A stretch of DNA of 64,000 nucleotides from Gp6-AA40 sp035293405. Lineage in GTDB: Bacteria > Acidobacteriota > Vicinamibacteria > Vicinamibacterales > UBA2999. The notes below the pieces were generated by a model. It was not told the origin of the DNA and did not search any database. It saw only the letters and a list, made by a program, of their open reading frames with translations. The stretch covers positions 1 to 64,000 of the forward strand of contig DATDOE010000086.1 of the NCBI GenBank assembly GCA_035293405.1, given 5' to 3'. The translations under genes and the position numbers were made by a program. Below, piece after piece: positions 22,849-31,218 of the stretch; the first letter of the stretch is position 1, and each line of letters starts with the position of its first letter.

Positions 22849-24924
22849 ATGCGAATGACAGGGCAACAGAAGTGGGCCGCCGCGTGCGGCGTCCCCATGT
22901 TCATCATCGGCGTCTTCGGTACGCCGCACGCCACGCTCGCGCAGGTTGCGCCGGGCCCCACCGTGACCGCGGCACTGCCGGCCGGCGCGATACCGGGCCC
23001 CGGTGCTGAGGCGCTCGCGGATCCGAGCTCGGTCCGGCTGCTGGTCGGCCGATCGACCCTCGTCGACGTCGGCGCGCCGATTTCGCGAGTGTCGCTGACG
23101 AGCGCCGACGTGGCCGATGCGTTGGTCACGTCTCCCAATCAGCTGCTGGTGCACGGCAAGGTGCCCGGGTCCATCTCGATGTTCGTGTGGAACCGTGGCG
23201 GCAGCGTCAAGCGCTACGAGATCGTGGTGCAGCGGGATCTGGCCGCCCTGGCCGAGCAGATGAAGACGCTCTTCCCGGGCGAGGCGATTCAGGTCCACAG
23301 CAACGGCAAGCAGGTCGTGCTGTCCGGCAACGCCTCGCGCAAGGAGATTGCCGACAAGGCGATGGCCGTGGCCGCGGGCTACGTGGACAAGAAGGAAGAT
23401 GTGGTGAACCTGCTGGCGTCACAGCCAGGGCCGGCCGCCAGCCAGGTGCTGCTGCGTGTGCGCTTCGCGGAAGTCAGCCGCAATGCCCTGACCGAGTTGG
23501 GCGCGTCGTTCTTCACGAGCCCCACGGGCATCAAGAACACGGTCGGTCGCACGACGACGCAGCAGTTCAGCGCGCCGACGTTCTCTGACATGGCGTGGAC
23601 CAAAGAGAACGGCGACTTTGGTTCGCCCGTGACCAGCGCTGAAGGCAAGCTCAACTTCAGTGACTTCCTGAACCTGTTCTTCCTGAACCAGAAATACGAC
23701 CTGGGCGTGGTGATCAAGGCGATGCAGCAGCGCGGGCTCTTCCAGAGCCTTGCTGAGCCGAATCTCGTGGCCCAGAGCGGGAAGGAAGCCAGCTTCCTTG
23801 CCGGTGGCGAGATTCCGATCCCGATCGCGCAGGGCTCCGGCGCGAACCTGGCCATCTCGGTCCAGTACAAGGAATACGGCGTCCGCTTGAACTTCACGCC
23901 GACGGTCAACGGCGACCGTGTCCACCTCAAGGTGAAGCCCGAGGTCAGCACGCTCGACTTCGGCAACTCGGTGGTCATGAACGGGTTCCGCATTCCCGCG
24001 CTGTCCACGCGGCGAACCGAAACCGAGATCGAGCTGCGCAACGGACAGACGTTCGCCATCGCCGGTCTGCTCAGCAACCAGATGCAGTCCACGATGCAGA
24101 AGATTCCCGGCATCGGCGACATCCCGATCCTCGGGCTCTTGTTCCGCAGCAAGGCGGCGCAGAAGAACCAGACGGAGCTGGTCGTGATGATCACGCCGGA
24201 AATCCTGCCGCCGGACTCACCGGGCGTGACCCCGAATCTGCCCCGCATGCCCGAGACGTTCATGGCTCCGGTGTCGGACAGGCAGCTGAAGCCGACCCCG
24301 CCGCCGGCGTTCACCACGCGGCCACGCTCGCAGGCCGACAACGCCAACGGCACCGCGCCCGCAGCGCCCGTGGTCATCGAGCGAAGCGCGATCGACCGTG
24401 CGCAGGATCAGGCGCGCCAGCAGCTCGAGCGCGAAGAGCAGGCGCGAGCGGCTGCCGCGGCGGCGGCCCAGCCAGTCGAGGCCCCGCGTGCCGCGGCCAA
24501 GCCGGCCGACGTTCGGCGTGCGGCCGAGAAGCAGGCACACGCCGAGGCGAAGCAGCACGCCGTCGAACAGAAGCGCATGGACGCGATGCAGCGCGAGCAG
24601 GCCAAGAAGGATGCCGAGGCGGCCGCGAAAGCGCAGAAGGAAGAGGCGCGCAGGGCCGCGGCCGATCGGACGCAGGCCGAGAAGCTCGCGCAGGAGCAGG
24701 CCAAGCAGGATGCGGTTGCCGCCAAGCAGAAGGCGAAAGCCGACAAGCAGGCGGCCGAGGCTGCCAAGAAGAGGGATGCGGAGGCGAAGCGCAACGGCCA
24801 AGAGGCCAGGGGCCAGGCCGACGTGCTGCAGGAACGGCAGCGGGCGATCGACGCGGCCGCCGAGCGGCTGCGCGCATCAGAAGCGGAGTACCAGGCGGAG
24901 CTCGCCAAGCGCTCCGCTCGCTAA
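22849..24924 (+). CDS. cpaC: Tad secretin CpaC/RcpA with a long TolA-like C-terminal extension
   Basis: 691 aa. Signal peptide to about residue 29; N-terminal pilus-assembly domain (VRLLVGRSTLVDVGAPISRVSL, VPGSISMFVWNRGG as two blocks); BON-like domain (EAIQVHSNGKQVVLSGNASRKE); secretin core from about 200 to 460 with RLNFTPTVNGDRVHLKVKPE, STRRTETEIELRNGQTFAIAGLL, IPGIGDIPILGLLFRS and ELVVMITPEIL. Usual CpaC proteins end about here. This one continues with a proline-rich linker and ~180 residues of Ala/Lys/Glu/Gln/Arg-rich helix, reminiscent of TolA domain II. The hairpin after the stop may attenuate the downstream genes. Confidence 0.93.
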   Translation: MRMTGQQKWAAACGVPMFIIGVFGTPHATLAQVAPGPTVTAALPAGAIPGPGAEALADPSSVRLLVGRSTLVDVGAPISRVSLTSADVADALVTSPNQLLVHGKVPGSISMFVWNRGGSVKRYEIVVQRDLAALAEQMKTLFPGEAIQVHSNGKQVVLSGNASRKEIADKAMAVAAGYVDKKEDVVNLLASQPGPAASQVLLRVRFAEVSRNALTELGASFFTSPTGIKNTVGRTTTQQFSAPTFSDMAWTKENGDFGSPVTSAEGKLNFSDFLNLFFLNQKYDLGVVIKAMQQRGLFQSLAEPNLVAQSGKEASFLAGGEIPIPIAQGSGANLAISVQYKEYGVRLNFTPTVNGDRVHLKVKPEVSTLDFGNSVVMNGFRIPALSTRRTETEIELRNGQTFAIAGLLSNQMQSTMQKIPGIGDIPILGLLFRSKAAQKNQTELVVMITPEILPPDSPGVTPNLPRMPETFMAPVSDRQLKPTPPPAFTTRPRSQADNANGTAPAAPVVIERSAIDRAQDQARQQLEREEQARAAAAAAAQPVEAPRAAAKPADVRRAAEKQAHAEAKQHAVEQKRMDAMQREQAKKDAEAAAKAQKEEARRAAADRTQAEKLAQEQAKQDAVAAKQKAKADKQAAEAAKKRDAEAKRNGQEARGQADVLQERQRAIDAAAERLRASEAEYQAELAKRSAR

Positions 24925-24951
24925 CGCCACTGTCGTCGGAGTCGTGACGCT

Positions 24952-24977
24952 GACCGCCCCGGAAAACGGGGGCGGTC
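24952..24977 (+). terminator. Intrinsic terminator-like hairpin between cpaC and cpaE
   Basis: GACCGCCCC pairs with GGGGGCGGTC, followed by a T-rich run (TTTCTGTCT). Placed inside the plus Tad operon, it would act as a partial terminator lowering cytoplasmic ATPase/platform gene expression relative to the pilin and channel genes. Confidence 0.6.
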
Positions 24978-25016
24978 GTTTCTGTCTAGAACTCGGTTTT
25001 GTGGGTCGATCAATCA

Positions 25017-26189
25017 ATGGCGCAACTCAACGGACTGATTGTCAGCGAAGACGAAGAATTCATTACCGGCATCGCGCGCCGCCTCCGCTCGGGCGCCGTG
25101 TCGGTCCGTCTCATCGACGAACACGTGGCGCGTGAAGGCACGGCGCCAGACGTCGTGATCGTCGACATCCGCGCCAGCGTCTCGTCGGCCATGCCGGCCA
25201 TCGAGCAGCTGCGCGGGCGCTGGCCAGCGGCGGGCATCTTCGCGGTGGCCGCGGCCGTCGACGCCGACCTCGTCATTCACTCCATGCGCGCCGGCGCGAA
25301 CGAGTTCTTCGCGTGGCCACCGTCGCCCGAGACCTTCGACGAGGCGATGCGCCGCACGGCGGCGCGCCGCGCCTCGACGCCCTCGGCCAAGACGCTGTCG
25401 TCGACGATGGTGTTCTTCGGCGTCAAAGGTGGAGTCGGAACGACAACTCTGGCCGTGAATTGCGGCGTGGAGATCGCCAGGCTGAAGAAGCGGCCGACGC
25501 TCATCGTGGATCTGAAGGCGGGTCTGGGTGAGGTCACGCTGTTTCTCGGCGTGCGCAGCCGCTACACGATGCTGGACGCGCTCGACAACCTGCACCGGCT
25601 CGACGCTGAGTTCATGAAGGAGCTCGTGGTCAAGCACAAATCCGGGCTGGAGATTCTGGCCGGATCGGATCTGTTCGATCGGCCGGGCTCCTCGGACAGC
25701 GGCGCGCTCGAAGAAGTCTTCCGTCTGCTCGGCCGGCAGTACGAGTACATCATCGTTGACGCCGGAGCGCAGATGAACTCGTGCGCGGTGGCCTCGCTGT
25801 ATACCGCCGATACGATTTGCCTCGTGGCGAGTCCGGATGTCCCGTCGGTGCGAAACGCGCAGCGGCTGCTCGATCGCATCGGCCAGCTCGGAGCGTCGGG
25901 TGACCGTGTCAAGGTGCTGCTGAACCGGGCGGCCGAACCGTATCCGATTCCGCCCGCGCAGATCGAAAGCGCGCTGGGCCATCCGATTTACCAGACCTTC
26001 CTCAGCGACTACAAGACCGTCTCGACGGCGCTCAACTCCGGTGTGCCCCTGGCGCTCGCCGGCAACAGCGAGCTGGGATCTCAGTTCGACAGCTTCGTGC
26101 GGCGCATTCTCGACCCGAACGCGGTCGTGACGGACGCACCCGTCAAGCGCAATCCACTCGGCCTGCAACGCCTTGCGTCTATCTGGTAA
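25017..26189 (+). CDS. cpaE: Tad pilus localisation ATPase CpaE/TadZ
   Basis: 390 aa from ATG 25017. Residues 1-125 are an atypical receiver domain (LIVSEDEEFITGIARRL, PDVVIVDIRASVSSAMP). A MinD/ParA-type P-loop domain follows with the deviant Walker A FGVKGGVGTTTLAVN and the strand EYIIVDAGAQMN; the residue after the variant motif keeps the GxGTT pattern. TadZ-type proteins place the secretion machine at the pole. 91 bp after cpaC's stop. Confidence 0.92.
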   Translation: MAQLNGLIVSEDEEFITGIARRLRSGAVSVRLIDEHVAREGTAPDVVIVDIRASVSSAMPAIEQLRGRWPAAGIFAVAAAVDADLVIHSMRAGANEFFAWPPSPETFDEAMRRTAARRASTPSAKTLSSTMVFFGVKGGVGTTTLAVNCGVEIARLKKRPTLIVDLKAGLGEVTLFLGVRSRYTMLDALDNLHRLDAEFMKELVVKHKSGLEILAGSDLFDRPGSSDSGALEEVFRLLGRQYEYIIVDAGAQMNSCAVASLYTADTICLVASPDVPSVRNAQRLLDRIGQLGASGDRVKVLLNRAAEPYPIPPAQIESALGHPIYQTFLSDYKTVSTALNSGVPLALAGNSELGSQFDSFVRRILDPNAVVTDAPVKRNPLGLQRLASIW

Positions 26190-26195
26190 GGATTT

Positions 26196-27560
26196 ATGCG
26201 TTCTGCTGCTCCCACGACACCACCACTTGTCCCGACGCCGGTTCGGTCGATGTCCACCACCGCGCCCGCGTCTCATCAGCCGGTCCGGCATCAGTATCTC
26301 GAGCTGCGGGCGTCGGTGCATCGCAAGCTGCTCAATCGTCTGAATCTCGAAGCGCTGGCCAATGCCGACCGCGCCCGCGCCGAAGGCGAGATCCGGTCGC
26401 TCTTGAGCCTGCTGCTGTCGGAAGAGGCGACGCCACTCAGCCTGTCGGAACGCGAGACGCTCTTCGGCGAGGTCCTCGACGATGTGTTCGGCCTGGGCCC
26501 GCTCGAGCCGCTGCTGCGTGACCCGACGATCAGTGACGTCCTGGTGAATACCTATAAGAACGTGTTCGTCGAGCGGAAGGGCGTGCTCGAGCGCGTGCAG
26601 GCCACCTTCCAGGATGATGCGCACCTGCTGCGCGTCATCGACCGCATCGTCAGCCGAATCGGCAGGCGGGTGGACGACAGCTCGCCGATGGTTGACGCCC
26701 GTCTGGCGGACGGCTCTCGTGTGAACGCCATCATCCCGCCGCTCGCGGTCGACGGCCCGCTGCTCTCGATCCGGCGCTTTCCGGCCGAGCGGCTCAAGGC
26801 CGAAGACCTCGTCACGCTCGGCGCGATGACGGCGCCGATGCTCGAGTTTCTGTCCCAGTGCGTCAAGGCCAAGCTCAATTGCCTGATCAGCGGCGGCACC
26901 GGCGCCGGTAAGACCACGCTGCTGAACGTCCTCTCCAGCTTCATCTCGTCCAAAGAGCGCATCGTGACGATCGAGGACGCCGCCGAGCTCCAGCTCAATC
27001 AGGAGCACGTCGTGCGCCTCGAGACCCGGCCGGCCAACGTCGAAGGCAAGGGCGCCATCAAGCAGCGTCAACTGGTCGTCAACGCCCTGCGTATGCGGCC
27101 CGATCGCATCGTGGTTGGCGAGGTCCGCAGCGAGGAAGCCCTCGACATGTTGCAGGCCATGAACACCGGCCACGACGGCTCGCTGACCACGGTCCACGCC
27201 AACACGCCGCGTGACGCGCTGACCCGTATCGAAACGATGATCGCCATGGGCGCGACGAACCTTCCCGAGAAGGCGATGCGCCAGCAGATTGCCGCGGCGA
27301 TTCAGCTCGTCGTGCAGCAGACGCGCCTGGCGGACGGCACGCGCAAGGTGACGACGGTCTCGGAGATCACGGGCATGGAAGGCGACGTGATCACCATGCA
27401 GGACATCTTCGTGTTCGAGAAGATGGGCCTGAACAAGGACGGCAAGGTCATCGGCCGGTTCCGCGCCACTGGCGTTCGTCCGAAGGTCGCCGAGCGGATG
27501 AAGGCCGGCGGTATCCATCTCCCCACGGACATGTTCGATGGCGTGACGGAGGTGCGCTGA
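26196..27560 (+). CDS. cpaF: Tad secretion ATPase CpaF/TadA
   Basis: 454 aa. An N-terminal helical bundle (residues ~35-110) precedes the GspE-like ATPase core with Walker A GGTGAGKTT (233-241), Asp box (RIVTIEDAAELQL), Walker B (PDRIVVGEVRSEEALDML) and His box (HDGSLTTVHANTP). Hexameric motor that drives both assembly and retraction of Flp pili. The stop overlaps the tadB start by one base. Confidence 0.97.
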   Translation: MRSAAPTTPPLVPTPVRSMSTTAPASHQPVRHQYLELRASVHRKLLNRLNLEALANADRARAEGEIRSLLSLLLSEEATPLSLSERETLFGEVLDDVFGLGPLEPLLRDPTISDVLVNTYKNVFVERKGVLERVQATFQDDAHLLRVIDRIVSRIGRRVDDSSPMVDARLADGSRVNAIIPPLAVDGPLLSIRRFPAERLKAEDLVTLGAMTAPMLEFLSQCVKAKLNCLISGGTGAGKTTLLNVLSSFISSKERIVTIEDAAELQLNQEHVVRLETRPANVEGKGAIKQRQLVVNALRMRPDRIVVGEVRSEEALDMLQAMNTGHDGSLTTVHANTPRDALTRIETMIAMGATNLPEKAMRQQIAAAIQLVVQQTRLADGTRKVTTVSEITGMEGDVITMQDIFVFEKMGLNKDGKVIGRFRATGVRPKVAERMKAGGIHLPTDMFDGVTEVR

Positions 27561-28522
27561 TGTTTGCCGCGTTCATCGTGTTCGTGCTGGTGACCGCCCT
27601 GGTGCTGGGGATCTACGTCGGGATGACACACGGTCCCGCGTGGCTCGCTGCCCGCCGCCTGGACCGCCGGTTGCGAGAAGTCTCGCGGCCCAACAACGAG
27701 CTGCTGCCTGAGTCCACGACCGTCGTGACGACGCAGAAGACAGGGCCGCTTCCCGCGATCGACAAGGTGCTCGGCGGGGCCGGATCGTCGCTGTCCACGC
27801 TGATTGAGCAGTCCGGTGTCCGCACGACGCCGAGCGCGATGATGCTGGCCAGTGTGGCTGCCGCGGTAATGTCCGGGGTCGTCTGCAGCCTGTTCGTGAA
27901 GGCGCCCATGTTCTGGCTGATGGCGGCGGCGCTCGGTGCGTTGCTGCCGATTCTGTGGCTGAAGCACAAGCGCACATCCCGGATGAGGAAATTCGAGGAG
28001 CAGTTCCCGGAAGCGCTCGATCTGCTGTCGCGCGCGATTCGCGCCGGCCATGCGTTCCAGACCGCGATGGGCATGGTCGCCGACGAGCTGCCGTCACCGG
28101 TGGGCGTCGAGTTCAAGAAGGCCTTCGACCAGCAGAACTTCGGTTTGCCGCTGCGCGAAGTGCTCGACCAGATGGCCGAGCGGGTACCGCTGCTCGATGT
28201 GAAGTTCTTCGTCACGGCGGTGTCGATTCAGCGGGAAACCGGCGGCAACCTGTCCGAGATTCTCGACAACCTGGCGCACGTGGTGCGCGAGCGCTTCAAG
28301 ATTCTTCGTCAGGTCCGCGTCCATACCGCGCATGGACGCTTCACCGGATACGTGCTGATGGCGCTCCCGGCCACCCTCGCCATCGCACTGTCGTTCATCA
28401 ACCCGGAGCACATGAACCTGCTGTTCGAGGAGCGCATGGGCCAGATGATGATTCTCGGCGCCATCGTGATGCAGGCCATCGGGTACGTGTGGATCAAACA
28501 GGTCATCAAGATCGAGGTGTAG
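27560..28522 (+). CDS. tadB: Tad inner-membrane platform protein TadB
   Basis: 320 aa. An N-terminal helix, a central pair of helices (MMLASVAAAVMSGVVCSLF, MFWLMAAALGALLPILWL), then a T2SF domain with MRKFEEQFPEALDLLSRAIRAG and VDVKFFVTAVSIQRETGGNL type motifs, and two C-terminal helices. Forms the platform with TadC, driven by CpaF. Confidence 0.95.
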   Translation: MFAAFIVFVLVTALVLGIYVGMTHGPAWLAARRLDRRLREVSRPNNELLPESTTVVTTQKTGPLPAIDKVLGGAGSSLSTLIEQSGVRTTPSAMMLASVAAAVMSGVVCSLFVKAPMFWLMAAALGALLPILWLKHKRTSRMRKFEEQFPEALDLLSRAIRAGHAFQTAMGMVADELPSPVGVEFKKAFDQQNFGLPLREVLDQMAERVPLLDVKFFVTAVSIQRETGGNLSEILDNLAHVVRERFKILRQVRVHTAHGRFTGYVLMALPATLAIALSFINPEHMNLLFEERMGQMMILGAIVMQAIGYVWIKQVIKIEV

Positions 28523-28523
28523 G

Positions 28524-29438
28524 GTGACAGTGCTGCTGCCGCTTCTCGCGTTTCTATTTGTCGCGCTGCTGGTGGGGGCCGCCGCGATGGCGCTCGCGCC
28601 AGCCGGCGGCGGCGTGATTCAGCGCCGTCTCGGCGAGCTTCGCGGCATCCCCGGGATGCCGATTGACGAGCCGTCGGCGTACGGAGAGACCGCCAAGAGG
28701 ACGTTCAAGCGCCTCGGGAGGTACGCGCCGACGTCGGTATCGGAGACCAGCAAGCTGAGGGCACGGCTGGTGTGCGCCGGCTACCGCGGCTCCGAGGCGC
28801 TGCCGGTGTTCGTCGGTATTCGATTCGGCTGCGCGCTGCTGGCGTTCGGCGTGATGTCGACACCGATATTCTTCAGACCGAACGTACTGCTGGCGCTGGG
28901 CGCCGCGGCGCTCGGCTACCTCCTGCCCGGCATGGCCCTGGGACGCATGGCGAAAAAGCGCCAGCACAGGATCCGGCTGTCGCTGGCCGACGCGCTCGAT
29001 CTGATGGTCGTCAGCGTCGAGGCCGGCCTCGGCATGGATCAGGCGCTGCAGCGGGTGGGCGAGGAGCTCGCCTTCGCCCACAAGGATCTGTCGGACGAGC
29101 TCCGCCTGGTCAACCTCGAACTGCGGGCCGGCAAGGCGCGCTCCGAGGCGCTGCGTAATCTCGCCGATCGCACCGGCGTCGACGATCTCTCGTCGCTCGC
29201 GGCGATGCTGATTCAGACCGACAAGTTCGGCACCAGCGTGGCGCAGTCGCTGCGCGTGCATTCCGAGACGCTGCGCACCAAGCGGCGGCAGCGCGCCGAA
29301 GAGGCAGCCGCCAAGACCGGCGTCAAGATGGTCTTCCCGCTGGTCTTCTGCATCTTCCCCGCAATCTGGGTGGTGACCATCGGACCGGCGGCGATCAAGT
29401 TCGTCCAGGTCCTTTTCCCGATGATGCAGCAGAAATGA
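28524..29438 (+). CDS. tadC: Tad inner-membrane platform protein TadC
   Basis: 304 aa from GTG 28524, 1 bp after the tadB stop. T2SF domain: IRLSLADALDLMVVSVEAGLGMDQAL and SLAAMLIQTDKFGTSVAQSLRVHSET are TadC signatures; hydrophobic helices at the N-terminus, about residues 90-140 and at the C-terminus (MVFPLVFCIFPAIWVVTIGPA). Confidence 0.95.
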   Translation: MTVLLPLLAFLFVALLVGAAAMALAPAGGGVIQRRLGELRGIPGMPIDEPSAYGETAKRTFKRLGRYAPTSVSETSKLRARLVCAGYRGSEALPVFVGIRFGCALLAFGVMSTPIFFRPNVLLALGAAALGYLLPGMALGRMAKKRQHRIRLSLADALDLMVVSVEAGLGMDQALQRVGEELAFAHKDLSDELRLVNLELRAGKARSEALRNLADRTGVDDLSSLAAMLIQTDKFGTSVAQSLRVHSETLRTKRRQRAEEAAAKTGVKMVFPLVFCIFPAIWVVTIGPAAIKFVQVLFPMMQQK

Positions 29439-30808
29439 CGACAGCAACCGCTACCGCCACGGCGCCATTCGAAGGCACGCGCACGCCGGCGCCACCGGTC
29501 CCGGCCACACTCGAGGACACCGGCCTCGGTTCCGATCAACTCGAGCAGCTCATCGTCAAGACGCTGTATGGCGGCGAGGCGACCGGCCTGGTGTTGGCGG
29601 ATCGGGTGCGCCTGCCGTTCGCGATTCTCGAGCCGCTCATCGAGCGCATCCGCGCCGAGCGGCTGATCGAGGTGCGCGGCACCACCGGCACCTCGAGCGT
29701 GAGCTATCGCTACGCGCTCACCGATCTCGGGCGCGCGCGGGCGCTGCAGTTTCTCGCGATCAATCAGTACATGGGCGCCGCGCCGGTGCCGCTCGCCAGC
29801 TACGTCAAGCAGATGCGCGCGCTGGCGGCGGCGCGCGGATACGTCGACCGCGATCGCCTGCGCAAGGGATTCGGCCATCTGATCATCAGCGATCGCATCC
29901 TGGAGCAGCTCGGTCCGGCGGCCAACGCCAACAAGGCGATCTTTCTCTACGGGCCTCCCGGCAACGGCAAGACCGTGATCGCCGAAGGTCTGGGTCGGAC
30001 GATCGGCGGCGATATGTACATGCCGTACGCGATCGACATCGAAGGGCATATCGTCACGATGTTCGATCCGATCAGTCACGAGCCGCTCGAGGACCTCGAG
30101 GCTCCCGCCACGAGCATCATCGCGGCCGAGCCCAAGGACCGCCGGTGGGTCCGCATCCGCCGCCCCGTCGTGATCGTTGGCGGCGAGCTCACCCTCGACA
30201 TGCTGGATCTCACGTTCAATCCGCTGGCGCGCTTCTATGAGGCGCCGCTCCAGCTCAAGGCCAATGGCGGCATCTTCCTGGTCGACGACTTCGGGCGTCA
30301 GCGCATGCGGCCTGAAGACCTGCTGAACCGCTGGATTGTGCCGCTCGAGAGTCGCGTCGATTACCTGACGCTGCACACCGGAAAGAAATTCCAGGTGCCG
30401 TTCGACGTGCTCACCGTGTTTGCCACGAACCTCGACCCGGCCTCGCTGGCCGATGAAGCGTTCCTGCGCCGCATTCCCTACAAGATCGCCGTCGAGGATC
30501 CGACCATCGAACAGTTCACGCGGATTCTCGAGATGAACTGCCGCCGCCGCGACATGATGTTCCATCCGGTGATGGCGGCGTATCTGCACCGGCGGCACTA
30601 CATCCCGACCAACCGGCCGCTCCGCGCCTGCCATCCACGCGACCTGCTCGATCAGGTGACGGCGCTGTGCCGCTACCGCGGAGAGGATCCGGCGCTCAAT
30701 CGCGAGAACCTCGACGCCGCGTGCGAGGCCTACTTCATCGACGAAACCAACGCCGAAGCGGAGGCGCAGCAGCAGCGCAAACGCCGCCGTCCGATCGAGG
30801 TGCAGTAA
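29435..30808 (+). CDS. AAA ATPase with winged-helix-like N-terminus, Tad-associated
   Basis: 457 aa, overlapping tadC by 4 nt. A Thr/Ala/Pro-rich leader is followed by a winged-helix-like segment (LEQLIVKTLYGGEATGLVLADRVRLPF to SYRYALTDLGRARA, residues ~35-105), then an AAA+ module with Walker A GPPGNGKT (173-180), Walker B in GGIFLVDDFGRQRMRPEDL and a sensor-1-like LTVFATNLDP. The C-terminus has a helical lid and a charged tail (QQQRKRRRPIEVQ). AAA ATPases of this architecture recur at the end of Tad operons in several phyla, by my recollection. A role in remodelling or regulating the pilus is plausible but unproven. Confidence 0.75.
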   Translation: MTTATATATAPFEGTRTPAPPVPATLEDTGLGSDQLEQLIVKTLYGGEATGLVLADRVRLPFAILEPLIERIRAERLIEVRGTTGTSSVSYRYALTDLGRARALQFLAINQYMGAAPVPLASYVKQMRALAAARGYVDRDRLRKGFGHLIISDRILEQLGPAANANKAIFLYGPPGNGKTVIAEGLGRTIGGDMYMPYAIDIEGHIVTMFDPISHEPLEDLEAPATSIIAAEPKDRRWVRIRRPVVIVGGELTLDMLDLTFNPLARFYEAPLQLKANGGIFLVDDFGRQRMRPEDLLNRWIVPLESRVDYLTLHTGKKFQVPFDVLTVFATNLDPASLADEAFLRRIPYKIAVEDPTIEQFTRILEMNCRRRDMMFHPVMAAYLHRRHYIPTNRPLRACHPRDLLDQVTALCRYRGEDPALNRENLDAACEAYFIDETNAEAEAQQQRKRRRPIEVQ

Positions 30809-31218
30809 TGAACGCGATGACGGTCGCGCTGGTCAACCAGCGCACTGATGAATCGCTCGCCGAACGCGTCGAGGTGGCGGTCACCAGACGCGACCGGCGC
30901 AAAGGCCTGCTCGGCCGCAGCGGTCTCGAGGCGTCGAGCGCGTTGATCCTGGCGCCCTGTGCCGCGATCCACACGATGTTCATGCGCTTCGACATCGACT
31001 GCGTGTTCGTCGACGATGACGGCCGCGCGGTGAAGGTGGTGCGGGAGATGAGCCCGTGGCGCATCGCCATCGATCCGACAGCGCATGCCGTGGTCGAATT
31101 GCCGGCGGGAAGCCTGCGCGCGCGTGAAGTCAATGTCGGCGATCGACTCTATCTGCTCCAGCCTGATGGGCGGCGGGTCGGATTGTCCGCCGATGATTTG
31201 CGGGCGCGGCTGTGCTGA
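30808..31218 (+). CDS. DUF192 family protein
   Basis: 136 aa, start overlapping the previous stop by one base (TAATG). VTRRDRRKGLLGRSGL, CAAIHTMFMRFDIDCVFVD and VVELPAGSLRAREVNVGDRL are the DUF192 pattern (small beta-barrel, usually exported or cytoplasmic). No signal peptide is seen here. Its regular position at the tail of the Tad operon suggests an accessory role; the biochemical function of DUF192 is not settled. Confidence 0.88.
   Translation: MNAMTVALVNQRTDESLAERVEVAVTRRDRRKGLLGRSGLEASSALILAPCAAIHTMFMRFDIDCVFVDDDGRAVKVVREMSPWRIAIDPTAHAVVELPAGSLRAREVNVGDRLYLLQPDGRRVGLSADDLRARLC

Noticed and set aside
25014..27518. 834-aa minus-strand open frame opposite cpaE/cpaF
   Set aside because: Exact antisense of two certain Tad genes; composition is Arg/His/Asp-rich as expected for the shadow of a high-GC gene, and it has no family motif.
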